From positions 9,998 to 25,836 of the forward strand of contig PMYM01000083.1 of the NCBI GenBank assembly GCA_003171235.1: a DNA stretch of 15,839 nt, given 5' to 3'. This stretch comes from Phycisphaerales bacterium. GTDB taxonomy: Bacteria > Planctomycetota > Phycisphaerae > SM23-33. The notes beneath the pieces were generated by a model that was not told where the DNA came from, did no database searches, and was given only the letters and a program-made list of their open reading frames with translations. The position numbers and the translations under genes are program-made. Positions 1 to 6,368 of this stretch are shown here, in pieces; the first letter of the stretch is position 1; each line of letters opens with the position of its first letter.

Positions 1-171
1 CTCGACCAGCTCATCTACAAGTGGGCCCACTCGCGCGAGGTGATCGGAGGGGTGCTGGCGGACAAGTACGCCGCGATCTTCCGCGCCGGCTGGCGCCCGA
101 CGGCCGCGGAACTGCAGCGCGACGTGCGCGCCCTCTTGGGCGGGAGCTTTGAGGAGTTTTTGCGGCGGTAG
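1..171 (+). CDS. C-terminal end of an upstream protein, possibly an amidohydrolase/uronate isomerase-like enzyme (partial)
   Basis: An open frame enters from the left edge and ends at TAG 169-171, giving the last 56 residues of a protein. The tail begins LDQLIYKWAHSREVIGG and ends GGSFEEFLRR. It reads as a helical C-terminus with conserved-looking charged and aromatic positions. From memory, similar tails (HSREVI...LADKY...GW...DV..LFGG.FE.FL) occur at the end of planctomycete TIM-barrel amidohydrolases annotated as glucuronate isomerase-like. That link is inference and weak, because no catalytic residues fall inside the window. The coding frame itself is well supported by codon use (G/C at third positions) and by a palindromic repeat that starts about 20 bp after the stop, as after other genes here. 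The start lies outside the window. Confidence 0.7.
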   Translation, partial: LDQLIYKWAHSREVIGGVLADKYAAIFRAGWRPTAAELQRDVRALLGGSFEEFLRR

Positions 172-193
172 GTTTTCTGTGTTCCAAGACTAT

Positions 194-270
194 ACGCAGA
201 GACGCAAAGAACGCAGAGAAAACGCGGCGGGCTGCTTTATAATAAGACTCGTCTGTTCCTTTGCGCCTTG
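194..270. repeat. CGCAGAG-type imperfect palindromic intergenic repeat, copy 1
   Basis: The left arm carries spaced units ACGCAGAG, ACGCAAAG and ACGCAGAG (194-219). The right arm (256-270) reads TTCCTTTGCGCCTTG, the inverse of a GGCGCAAAGGAA unit, so the element can fold back on itself. It sits just after the stop of the upstream gene and before the 331-885 gene. A TATAAT hexamer lies in the loop at 238-243 and could serve as a -10 box, but no matching -35 is evident. Related elements occur at 3099-3184 and 7936-8109. Confidence 0.65.
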
Positions 271-330
271 AGTGGAAGTCACAGAATCTGGGTTTGGGAT
301 GTCCAAAGAAACAATTGAAGGGGACGGAGA

Positions 331-885
331 ATGACGGCCTCTCCAACAGAAAGCGGACCAGGTGAGCCTCCCTCTGAACCGGCAAAGGGCAAGACCGGGA
401 GAAGACAGCTTTTCTCTTTTGTGCTGCTGGTTGCCGTTGTCAGCGCTGTTTTGTTTAGTGTGCTGTCTGTGTGGCCTTTATTCAGCCGCACCCATGGCAC
501 AATGTCCCCCCAAACCCTGTGCCTAGCCAACTGCAACGCCATAGGCAAAACCATGGTCCTGTACGCCAACGACAACAATGACCAACCGCCCCCGAACCTG
601 AAGGCCCTGATAACGACCCATTTCATCAACGACCACACCCTTCAATGCCCTTCGACCCAAACCCACAGGGAAAGCGACTACTTCTACTTCCCCCCTGGCC
701 CAAAGGACGACCCGAAGGCACTTGTTCTTTGCGACTACAAGACAAACCACGGCGGCGAGGGCAGGGCTGTGCTTGTTGCCGGTTTCGCCGTGAGATGGAT
801 GAAAGAATCGGACTTCCAGGCCGAGTTGAGTAAGCCTTACAACAGCAAGTTCGCCCAGGCCCTACGCGAAGCCGAAGGGCCATAG
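331..885 (+). CDS. Membrane-anchored protein with H-X9-DG-like C-terminal domain (degenerate motif), paralog A
   Basis: This is a 184-residue protein with a short polar N-terminus, one hydrophobic segment at about residues 27-50, and a probably extracytoplasmic domain from about 60 to 184. The ATG at 331 follows a good ribosome binding site (GGGGACGGAG, 318-327). The soluble domain is clearly paralogous to the protein at 1075-1791. Shared blocks are LYANDN/LYARDN, LQCP (C106), SDYFYFPP, a CDYK.NH block (C134, H140) and the final LREAEGP. In planctomycetes this layout (NH..G.NVLFADGH) is the C-terminal domain of many prepilin-like and surface proteins. Here the expected Asp-Gly after the conserved His is replaced by Gly151-Phe152, so the signature is degenerate. 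Two cysteines, also conserved in the paralog, could form a disulfide. Function is unknown. The N-terminus lacks a type IV pilin cleavage motif. Confidence 0.85.
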   Translation: MTASPTESGPGEPPSEPAKGKTGRRQLFSFVLLVAVVSAVLFSVLSVWPLFSRTHGTMSPQTLCLANCNAIGKTMVLYANDNNDQPPPNLKALITTHFINDHTLQCPSTQTHRESDYFYFPPGPKDDPKALVLCDYKTNHGGEGRAVLVAGFAVRWMKESDFQAELSKPYNSKFAQALREAEGP

Positions 886-886
886 G

Positions 887-1007
887 CACGTAGGGCACGC
901 GGGTTCTGACCCGGCCAAGCCGGGGCTCACTTCCGCGTGCGGGAAAGGTTACACATTCATTCCGCACGCCGAACCGTTCGCTTCGCTCACGAACCGGCGT
1001 GCCCTAC
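887..1007. repeat. ~120-bp inverted-repeat element (GTAGGGCACGC family), copy 1
   Basis: The element begins 2 bp after the stop of the 331-885 gene. Its ends are inverted repeats matching at 16 of 17 positions: GTAGGGCACGCGGGTTC at 890-906 and GAACCGGCGTGCCCTAC at 991-1007. It contains an internal hairpin CCCGGC-CAA-GCCGGG and a second stem CACGCCG/CGGCGTG. Copy 2 at 1793-1911 is almost identical except for a variable centre. It has no coding capacity. Size and structure resemble a MITE or REP-type element. The right end abuts the 1012-1059 gene remnant directly. Confidence 0.8.
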
Positions 1008-1011
1008 TGGC

Positions 1012-1059
1012 CGCAACGCCGCCTTCGCCAAAGCCTTGCGCGAAGCGGAAGGCCCGTAA
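1012..1059 (+). pseudogene. 3' remnant of a third paralog of the H-X9-DG-like family
   Basis: Directly after the right end of repeat copy 1, the frame ending at TAA 1057-1059 reads RNAAFAKALREAEGP. This matches the C-termini of both neighbours: NSKFAQALREAEGP at the end of the 331-885 gene and CNATFAKTLREAEGP at the end of the 1075-1791 gene. At the nucleotide level it differs from both, so it is a separate third copy that has lost all but about 15 codons. The homology begins around 1012, within about 5 bp of the repeat end at 1007. No start codon or upstream domain survives. The next gene begins 15 bp after its stop, so the remnant may now supply only leader sequence. Confidence 0.75.
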
Positions 1060-1074
1060 GGGACAAAGGGAGAA

Positions 1075-1791
1075 ATGATGACCAGCATGCCGCCGCCTGG
1101 CCACTCCGTTCCGCCTCCTCCGCCGCCCCCGCCGCCAACTGGAATGAATCCTCCCAAACGCCCTGGAAAGGGCCTGGCCATCGCCGCCCTGGTCTTGGGT
1201 ATTACTAGCTTCATCCCCTACGTGGGCATTGTTGGGGCTGGCCTGGCCATCATTTTTGGCATCATCTCAGTTCGTAGACAAGTCGCAAGGATATTGGCAA
1301 TAGCTGGCATCACATGCGGCGCAATGGGATTACTCTTTGGAGCGGTAAGAATAGTAGACGTTCTACTCCCTAATCCAGCACACACTCGCGAACTCAACAA
1401 ACGAGCGCTCTGTGCAGAAAATTTCATTACCCTGGAAAAGGGCCTTTTCCTTTACGCAAGAGATAATGGTGACCGGATGCCGCCAACCTTGCAAGCAACG
1501 GTTCAATACTTGACTAAGGCCGGTCTTGCGGGTGATTCGGCGCTGCAATGCCCCGCCGCCCGAACCCACAGTGACTCCGATTACTTCTATTTTCCCCCGG
1601 ACCCGAAGGACGAGCCGAAGGCGACCATCCTTATTTGTGATTACAAGAATAACCACGAGGACACGGGTAGGAATGTTCTGTTTGCTGACTACCACATGGG
1701 ATGGGTTTACGAAACGGCATTCCAGACTGAGTTAAAGAACCCCTGCAACGCCACCTTCGCTAAGACCCTGCGCGAGGCGGAAGGGCCGTAG
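1075..1791 (+). CDS. Multi-TM protein with proline-rich N-terminus, DUF4190-like membrane region and H-X9-DG-like C-terminal domain, paralog C
   Basis: This is a 238-residue protein. Residues 6-22 are proline-rich, with a run of nine prolines. Residues 32-97 contain two or three hydrophobic helices in the style of DUF4190 (GKGLAIAALVLGI followed by GLAIIFGIISVRRQ and a third segment AIAGITCGAMGLLF). Residues 110-238 form the same soluble domain as the 331-885 protein: LYARDNGDRMPP, LQCP (C159), SDYFYFPP, CDYKNNH (C188, H194), NVLFADYH and LREAEGP. The usual Asp-Gly is D205-Y206, so this copy keeps the Asp but not the Gly. The ATG at 1075 lies very close to an AGGGAG site (1067-1072). The in-frame ATG at 1078 has better spacing and is an equally good start. 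Codon use is more AT-rich (ATA, TTA, AGA codons) than in neighbouring genes. Function is unknown. Confidence 0.88.
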   Translation: MMTSMPPPGHSVPPPPPPPPPTGMNPPKRPGKGLAIAALVLGITSFIPYVGIVGAGLAIIFGIISVRRQVARILAIAGITCGAMGLLFGAVRIVDVLLPNPAHTRELNKRALCAENFITLEKGLFLYARDNGDRMPPTLQATVQYLTKAGLAGDSALQCPAARTHSDSDYFYFPPDPKDEPKATILICDYKNNHEDTGRNVLFADYHMGWVYETAFQTELKNPCNATFAKTLREAEGP

Positions 1792-1792
1792 T

Positions 1793-1911
1793 CACGTAGG
1801 GCACGCGGGTTCTGACCCGGCAAAGCCGGGGCAGGTTCCGCGTGCGGGAAGGAAATGTATCCATTCCGCACGCCGAACCGTTCGCTCCGCTCACGAACCG
1901 GCGTGCCCTAC
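1793..1911. repeat. ~120-bp inverted-repeat element (GTAGGGCACGC family), copy 2
   Basis: This copy starts 2 bp after the stop of the 1075-1791 gene, in the same relative position as copy 1 after its gene. Terminal inverted repeats lie at 1796-1812 and 1895-1911 and are identical to those of copy 1. The internal hairpin reads CCCGGC-AAA-GCCGGG. Differences from copy 1 are confined mainly to the centre (about 1835-1860). The right end is followed by an IS-end-like repeat block rather than by a gene remnant. Confidence 0.8.
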
Positions 1912-1923
1912 CTGACTTCCATG

Positions 1924-1993
1924 TGTCACCCATGTCCCCGGTACAAACTGTTACCTATGTCCTCGGTATAAAGTGTTACCCATGTTCCCGGTT
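1924..1993. repeat. Three 20-bp repeats at exact 25-bp spacing, resembling an insertion-sequence end (relic)
   Basis: Three direct units start at 1924, 1949 and 1974: TGTCACCCATGTCCCCGGTA, TGTTACCTATGTCCTCGGTA and TGTTACCCATGTTCCCGGTT. The consensus TGTTACCYATGTCCCCGGT at a fixed 25-bp period is, from memory, typical of the ends of IS481-like integrase elements, where it would be a multiple transposase-binding array. No transposase gene or fragment is present, so this would be a solitary end or relic. The repeats are seen directly. The IS assignment is inference. Confidence 0.6.
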
Positions 1994-2048
1994 GCACAAT
2001 GGCGTGTTGGCCTTGACCTTGGCCAGCCAGGCGTCAGGAGATGCCATT

Positions 2049-2069
2049 CTCACCTCTAACCTCTCACCT
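2049..2069. repeat. Short heptamer tandem repeat (CTCACCT/CTAACCT/CTCACCT)
   Basis: Three consecutive 7-bp units occur in the otherwise featureless gap before the dehydrogenase gene. The rest of 1994-2090 shows no gene. A second, unrelated heptamer array lies at 14214-14247. Confidence 0.6.
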
Positions 2070-2090
2070 TTGGAAGTGGCGAAAAAGTCA

Positions 2091-2119
2091 TTGGCTAATC
2101 ACGCGTTCCGTTTTAGACT
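2091..2119 (+). promoter_or_regulatory. Candidate sigma70-type promoter for the dehydrogenase gene
   Basis: TTGGCT (2091-2096, 4/6 match) and TAGACT (2114-2119, 4/6 match) are separated by 17 bp. The predicted transcription start would fall only a few bases before the ATG at 2129. No ribosome binding site is visible there, so the transcript may be leaderless or nearly so. The call rests on consensus matching only. Confidence 0.35.
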
Positions 2120-2128
2120 GCACCGCCT

Positions 2129-3076
2129 ATGAGCAGTGACAAACCCCTCGTCATCGTGACCGAGCCGATGGACCCGCCCAGCATGGCCTACCTGCGCGAG
2201 CATGCCCGCCTGCTGGAGATCGACGCCAAGGATCTGAGCGGGCACATCGCCCAGGCCGACGGCCTGGTGGTGCGGACCTACACCCAGGTCCGCCCGCCCC
2301 TCTTGGATGCGGCCGGGCGGCTCAAGGTGGTTGGCCGGGCGGGCGTGGCCCTGGAGAACATCGACGTGCCGGCCTGCCGCGCCCGCGGCATCCAGGTGGT
2401 CCACACCCCGGCGGCCAACACCCTGGCCGTGGTGGACTACACCCTGCGGATGATCATAGAGCTCAACCGCCGCTTCTGGCCCATGAGCGGCTACTTGCCC
2501 AAGGACGAGTTCCACAAGGTCCGCCAGAACATGTACGGGCGGTTCATGAGCGGCCTGACGCTGGGCATCGTCGGCCTGGGGCGCATCGGCTCGCGCGTGG
2601 GCCGGGCGGCCGCCGGACTGGGCATGAAGGTGCTGGGCAACGACATCCAGGACATCCAGCTCGACTACCCCATCCAGTGGGTGGACAAGCCCACCCTGTA
2701 CGCCCAGAGCGACATAGTCACCATCCACGTGCCCGAAACCGACCTGACGCGGGGCATGATCAACCGCTTGGCCCTGGCCCAGTTCAAGCCCGGCGGGCAG
2801 TTCATCAACGCCGCCCGCGGCGGCTGCGTGGTGACGGCCGACCTGGCCGAGGCCCTGCGCAGCGGGCGGCTTTCCGGGGCCGTCATCGACTGCCACAACC
2901 CCGAACCGCCCCCGCCGGACTACCCGCTGTTTGGCCTGGAGAACGTCATCCTCACCCCCCACATGGCCGCCCGCGTGCCGGCCGCCATGGCCGCCATGTG
3001 TGAAGTGGTTTATGACGTGATTGCCGTGCTGGAAGGCCGGCAACCCCGTTACCCCGCCCAGGAAGGAGCCTTTTAG
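2129..3076 (+). CDS. D-isomer-specific 2-hydroxyacid dehydrogenase (phosphoglycerate dehydrogenase-like, no ACT domain)
   Basis: This is a 315-residue cytosolic NAD(P)-dependent oxidoreductase of the D-2-hydroxyacid dehydrogenase family, which interconverts a 2-hydroxyacid and a 2-oxoacid. The N-terminal part carries VVGRAGVALENIDV (about 67-80) and TPAANTLAVVDYTL (93-106). The Rossmann nucleotide-binding loop is GLGRIG (149-154). The catalytic triad of the family is intact: Arg230 in NAARGG, Glu259 in NPEP, and His278 in LTPHMA. The length fits the single-domain-pair enzymes and not the longer SerA forms with a regulatory ACT domain. The substrate cannot be read from sequence. 3-Phosphoglycerate, glyoxylate/hydroxypyruvate or another acid are possible. 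There is no Shine-Dalgarno before the ATG. A candidate promoter lies immediately upstream, and a CGCAGAG palindrome follows the gene. No serine-biosynthesis partner is adjacent. Confidence 0.92.
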   Translation: MSSDKPLVIVTEPMDPPSMAYLREHARLLEIDAKDLSGHIAQADGLVVRTYTQVRPPLLDAAGRLKVVGRAGVALENIDVPACRARGIQVVHTPAANTLAVVDYTLRMIIELNRRFWPMSGYLPKDEFHKVRQNMYGRFMSGLTLGIVGLGRIGSRVGRAAAGLGMKVLGNDIQDIQLDYPIQWVDKPTLYAQSDIVTIHVPETDLTRGMINRLALAQFKPGGQFINAARGGCVVTADLAEALRSGRLSGAVIDCHNPEPPPPDYPLFGLENVILTPHMAARVPAAMAAMCEVVYDVIAVLEGRQPRYPAQEGAF

Positions 3077-3098
3077 ATTGGGAGTTTTGGATAGCTTC

Positions 3099-3184
3099 GC
3101 CGCAGAGACGAAGAGAGGATTGAAAAGACTGGGATTTCCTGATTTCTCTCTGTGTTCTTCTCTGCGCCCGGGCGCCTCTGCGGC
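3099..3184. repeat. CGCAGAG-type palindromic intergenic repeat, copy 2
   Basis: The ends are perfect 9-bp inverted repeats, GCCGCAGAG (3099-3107) and CTCTGCGGC (3176-3184). Further inside, a right-arm stretch CTCTCTGTGTTCTTCTCTGCG contains the inverse of CGCAGAG and of a CACAGAGAG unit. It begins 22 bp after the dehydrogenase stop and may act as a transcript end or stabilising hairpin. It has no coding capacity. Confidence 0.7.
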
Positions 3185-3229
3185 AAATTCCTCTGAGATG
3201 TAAGTGCCGCTAAAGCAAGAAGAATTGAA

Positions 3230-3257
3230 TTGACCCGGCTTTGGGCGGTTCTATAAT
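3230..3257 (+). promoter_or_regulatory. Strong sigma70-type promoter for the HEAT-repeat gene
   Basis: TTGACC (3230-3235, 5/6 match) and a perfect TATAAT (3252-3257) are separated by 16 bp. Transcription would start near 3264. This makes the in-frame ATG at 3260 implausible as a start and supports the ATG at 3401. It is one of two near-consensus promoters in the window; the other is at 12425-12452. Confidence 0.65.
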
Positions 3258-3263
3258 CGTTGC

Positions 3264-3400
3264 GGATTACAGGCCGCAAAGCCGGCTGGACTGCTCGGCC
3301 AAGGCCGGTGTGGGCCGTTTTCCGGCCTCCGGTGACGGACGCACCGAGGCGAAATCTGTCTGGAAAACATAGGCGAGTTTTCTTGTTGCTGGGAGACGTT
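3264..3400 (+). other. Predicted ~137-nt 5' leader of the HEAT-repeat gene
   Basis: This stretch lies between the predicted transcription start and the ATG at 3401. It is GC-rich, with several GGCC-based short hairpins (for example GGCCAAGGCC at 3298-3307 within a larger GGCC-rich fold), and ends in a GGGAG ribosome binding site (3391-3395). I do not recognise a known riboswitch in it. The frame is open, but the stretch precedes a clear signal peptide, so it is treated as untranslated. Confidence 0.4.
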
Positions 3401-6253
3401 ATGCGAAAGCCAATTTGCGCGGCGGTTCTGGCGGTCCTGGTGGTCAACCTTTTCGGCGCCGTCGCCTTTGCCGACCCTGCCGAGGAGGTCAAGGCGGTCG
3501 TGGAGAAGATGTTCGCCGCCGCCAAGGCCGACCAGCAAGATGAGTTTCTTAAAGGTTTTGTCGACCAGGATGCCGCCCGCTTCAAGACGCTTCTTCAGGC
3601 CGGCGCCAAGGCAGCCGCCAAGGCCAAGACGCTCAAGGACCTGGTCAGTTCCAAGATCGGCGATACCGCTGCCGGCGCCAGTTCGTCGGGCGGCATGAGC
3701 CTGGCCGATCTGGCCAACGAAGACACTGCCAACTTCAAATATGAAGTCAAGGGCAACGAAGTCGTCGTCACCAACGGCGCGGCCCCGCCCCAGGACAAGA
3801 CCATACTCTTCAAGCAACAGGGGGCAAACTGGAAAGGCTCCCTGCCTGCCAAGGATCGCAAGATGTTCGACGCCATGTTGCCTGTCCTGGGCGCCATGGA
3901 CAAGGCCATGGACAGTCTCATCGGCGGCATCAACAGCGGCGCCATCACCAAGGACAACTACAGCGACAAGAGCCAGCAGATCATGGCCCCGATCATGACG
4001 CAGATGATGGCAGCCATGACCGGCGCCGCCGCTGAGGCGCCGGCAAGCCCCGCGCCGGCGCCTGCCCCCGCCCCCGCTACAGGCGAAGCGGCTGCACCGG
4101 CCGCGACGACCGCCACCGCTCCGGCCGCTGAACCCGTTGTCATACCCGTCGATGCCAAGCTGGTGGACCTGTGGGGCAATTTACTGCATTTCATCCGCCT
4201 GGCCAGCGCCGACCACGCCATCGCCTACGGCAACGCCATTATCGGCATCAAGCCCGACCCCAAAGAACTGTACCTGCTGGCCGGCCAGACCGATCCCGAA
4301 GGCGCCACCCTCTCCCGCGGGCACAGGATCGCGGGCCTGGGGCCGGTCATCGACCAGGTCAACGGCCTCATAGACGAGGGCGCCCGCCAGTTGCGCCAGG
4401 ACCCGCAGGAGGTCGCCCGCCAGATCCAGGCCCTGGGCGGCGGCTCGCGGCAGTTCCTGCTGGCCCAGGAGCGGCTGATCGCCAGCGGCGAATACGCCGT
4501 GCCCCAGTTGATCAAGGCCCTGGGCGACGAGAAGACCCCCCAGGCCATCCGCGACCGCATCATCGCCCTGCTGCCCAAGCTGGGTTCATCCGACCGGGCA
4601 ACCGTCCGCCCGCTGTCCGAAGGGCTCTACAGCGACAGTCCGCTGGTCAAGCAGGCCGTCGCCCAGGCCCTGGGCAAGATCGGCTACGCCCATGCCGTTC
4701 CCTACCTCAAGGAAATGACGCTGCAGCAGAGCCTGCCCGAGCCGGCCCGCGCCGCCGCCGCCGCCGCCCTGGCGGAGATCGCCGGCAAGGCCGCCCCGGC
4801 CAAGCCGGTGGCCGAACTGTATTACGAACTGGCCCGCAAGTACTACTACAAGGCCGAGTCCCTCATGCCCGACGCCCGCTACCCCGTGGCCAACGTCTGG
4901 CGCTGGCAGGAGGGATTGGGCGTGACGGCCAAGGCCGTGCCCGCCCCCATCTTCAATTACATCTATGCCATGCGCTTCGCCAAGCGGGCGCTGGAGCATG
5001 ACCCCTCGTTCGCCCCGGCGGTGCCGCTGTGGCTGGCCGCCGACATCCATCGCCAGGCCGACCTGCCCGCCGACGCCAAGGACACCACCCAGCCGGGCGA
5101 GGCCCTCGACGCCCAGAGCATGGCCATGGCCAGCGGGGCCGGCAACCTGCAGGCCATGCTGGCCCAGGCGATCAAGGACAAGGACGTGACCGTGGCCCTG
5201 GCCGCCATCGGGGCCCTCAGCCGGACCGCCCGCACGGGCAACCTGGTCGCCCCCGTGGGCACCGGGGCCAATCCCCTGGCCGAGGCCCTGGGCTACCCGG
5301 TGCGGCAGGTGCGCTTCCTGGCCGCCCTGACCCTGGCCAACGCCCAGCCCGGCGCCAAGTTCAACGGTTCCAACATGGTGATGCCGGTGCTGGTGGAGGC
5401 CCTGCGGCAGAGCGGCAAGCACGCGGCCGCCCTGGTCAATCCCAATGCCCAGCAGCGAAACAAGGTCAAGGACGCCCTGCGGACCGACGGCCTGGAAGTT
5501 TTTGACGCCGATACGGCCAGCAAGGCCTTCCTCGACGCCCGCGCCGCCGGCGGGGCCGACCTGCTGGTGCTTTCAGCTTCGCTGACTAACCCCGACGCCG
5601 CCGGCATCGTCGCCACCGTTCGGGCAGACCCCACTCAGACCGCTCTGCCGGTGATCGTGGTGGCCGGGCCGGCCGAACTGGCCTCGGCCCGCGCCCTGGC
5701 CAAGGCCGACCCGCTGGTAACGGTGCTGGAAGAGGAAAAGGCCGACGCCGCCGGCGTCCAGGCGGCCCTGGAAACCGCCTTCGCCAAGGCCAGCGGCCCC
5801 GGCGCCACCAGCATGCCGGCCGAGGCATCGGCCGATTGGGCGGTCAAGTCCGCCCAGGCCATTCGCGGCCTGGCCCAGACCAACAACACCACCTTCGACC
5901 TGAGCGACGCCCTGCTATCCCTGGTGGCCGCCACCAAGGACAGCCGCGAACCGGTGCGCATCGCCGCCGCCGGCGCCCTGGCCTTCCTCAAGTCGGCCGA
6001 CGCCCAGAACGCCCTCTTTGCCCTGGCCAATGACGCCCAGGCCAGCGAAGAGACTCGCCTGGCCGCCTTCGCCGCCCTGTGCGAAAACATCCAGCGCTTC
6101 GACAGCGACCTGGGCGAATCGCAGATCCAGGCCTCGGTCAGCCTGGTGGCCGACAGCCAGACGCCGCCCAAGATCCGGACGGCCGCCGCCCGCCTGCTGG
6201 GCCTGGTCGCCCCCCCCAGCAAGCAGATCACCAAGCTGATCGTGGGCCAGTAA
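3401..6253 (+). CDS. Exported HEAT-repeat protein with embedded receiver-like (pseudo-receiver) domain
   Basis: This is a 950-residue secreted or periplasmic protein. The ATG at 3401 is chosen because GGGAG precedes it and a signal peptide begins there (MRKPICAAVLAVLVVNLF, likely cut after AFA, about residue 24). Residues 25-205 form an N-terminal domain of unknown type. Residues 208-247 are an Ala/Pro-rich linker with PAPAPAPAP. HEAT-like helical pairs occupy about 350-465. A TPR-like helical stretch lies at about 468-555, with further HEAT units at about 585-672. Residues 674-795 have the alternating strand/helix order of a CheY-type receiver, but the phospho-acceptor Asp is Ser725 and the acidic pair, Thr and Lys positions are also lost. 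HEAT repeats resume at 812-945. It is probably an envelope scaffold or protein-binding protein. It stands alone, with a strong promoter upstream (3230-3257) and an intrinsic terminator downstream. The precise function is unknown. Confidence 0.85.
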   Translation: MRKPICAAVLAVLVVNLFGAVAFADPAEEVKAVVEKMFAAAKADQQDEFLKGFVDQDAARFKTLLQAGAKAAAKAKTLKDLVSSKIGDTAAGASSSGGMSLADLANEDTANFKYEVKGNEVVVTNGAAPPQDKTILFKQQGANWKGSLPAKDRKMFDAMLPVLGAMDKAMDSLIGGINSGAITKDNYSDKSQQIMAPIMTQMMAAMTGAAAEAPASPAPAPAPAPATGEAAAPAATTATAPAAEPVVIPVDAKLVDLWGNLLHFIRLASADHAIAYGNAIIGIKPDPKELYLLAGQTDPEGATLSRGHRIAGLGPVIDQVNGLIDEGARQLRQDPQEVARQIQALGGGSRQFLLAQERLIASGEYAVPQLIKALGDEKTPQAIRDRIIALLPKLGSSDRATVRPLSEGLYSDSPLVKQAVAQALGKIGYAHAVPYLKEMTLQQSLPEPARAAAAAALAEIAGKAAPAKPVAELYYELARKYYYKAESLMPDARYPVANVWRWQEGLGVTAKAVPAPIFNYIYAMRFAKRALEHDPSFAPAVPLWLAADIHRQADLPADAKDTTQPGEALDAQSMAMASGAGNLQAMLAQAIKDKDVTVALAAIGALSRTARTGNLVAPVGTGANPLAEALGYPVRQVRFLAALTLANAQPGAKFNGSNMVMPVLVEALRQSGKHAAALVNPNAQQRNKVKDALRTDGLEVFDADTASKAFLDARAAGGADLLVLSASLTNPDAAGIVATVRADPTQTALPVIVVAGPAELASARALAKADPLVTVLEEEKADAAGVQAALETAFAKASGPGATSMPAEASADWAVKSAQAIRGLAQTNNTTFDLSDALLSLVAATKDSREPVRIAAAGALAFLKSADAQNALFALANDAQASEETRLAAFAALCENIQRFDSDLGESQIQASVSLVADSQTPPKIRTAAARLLGLVAPPSKQITKLIVGQ

Positions 6254-6285
6254 GACCGGATGTTGCGACAACCTGATCATTCCAG

Positions 6286-6318
6286 CGCGGCGGGCCTCAA
6301 TGCCCGCCGCGTTTGTTT
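6286..6318 (+). terminator. Rho-independent terminator after the HEAT-repeat gene
   Basis: A perfect 10-bp stem, CGCGGCGGGC (6286-6295) and GCCCGCCGCG (6302-6311), with a 6-nt loop CTCAAT, is followed by TTTGTTT (6312-6318). It lies 33 bp after the stop at 6253. It also argues that the downstream gene starts after it (6369), not at the in-frame ATG at 6300 inside the loop. Confidence 0.85.
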
Positions 6319-6368
6319 GCGGGGCCAGCCTATCGAATTCGGCCAGGCGGGCTGGCATAATGCCGGGC

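Noticed and set aside
194..270. CRISPR-like array suggested by repeated CGCAGAG units
   Set aside because: The units are 8-9 bp, imperfect and inverted, with no unique spacers of constant length and no cas genes.
1842..2132. 96-codon open frame running through repeat copy 2 and the IS-end-like repeats
   Set aside because: It consists of repeat sequence and overlaps the dehydrogenase start. It has no ribosome site and no plausible protein features.
2099..3043. 314-codon open frame on the minus strand over the dehydrogenase gene
   Set aside because: It is a shadow of a confirmed gene, with no recognisable domain and skewed His/Gly composition.
3265..3345. Possible cyclic di-GMP (GEMM) riboswitch in the leader of the HEAT gene, prompted by a GCAAAGCC string
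   Set aside because: The companion CAAACC segment and the expected stem arrangement are missing. The same GCAAAGCC-type string also appears in the unrelated 1793-1911 repeat as a simple hairpin loop.
6300..6368. Upstream extension of the glycosyltransferase to the ATG at 6300
   Set aside because: That ATG lies in the loop of a perfect terminator hairpin, and the extension would precede the first hydrophobic helix with unrelated sequence.
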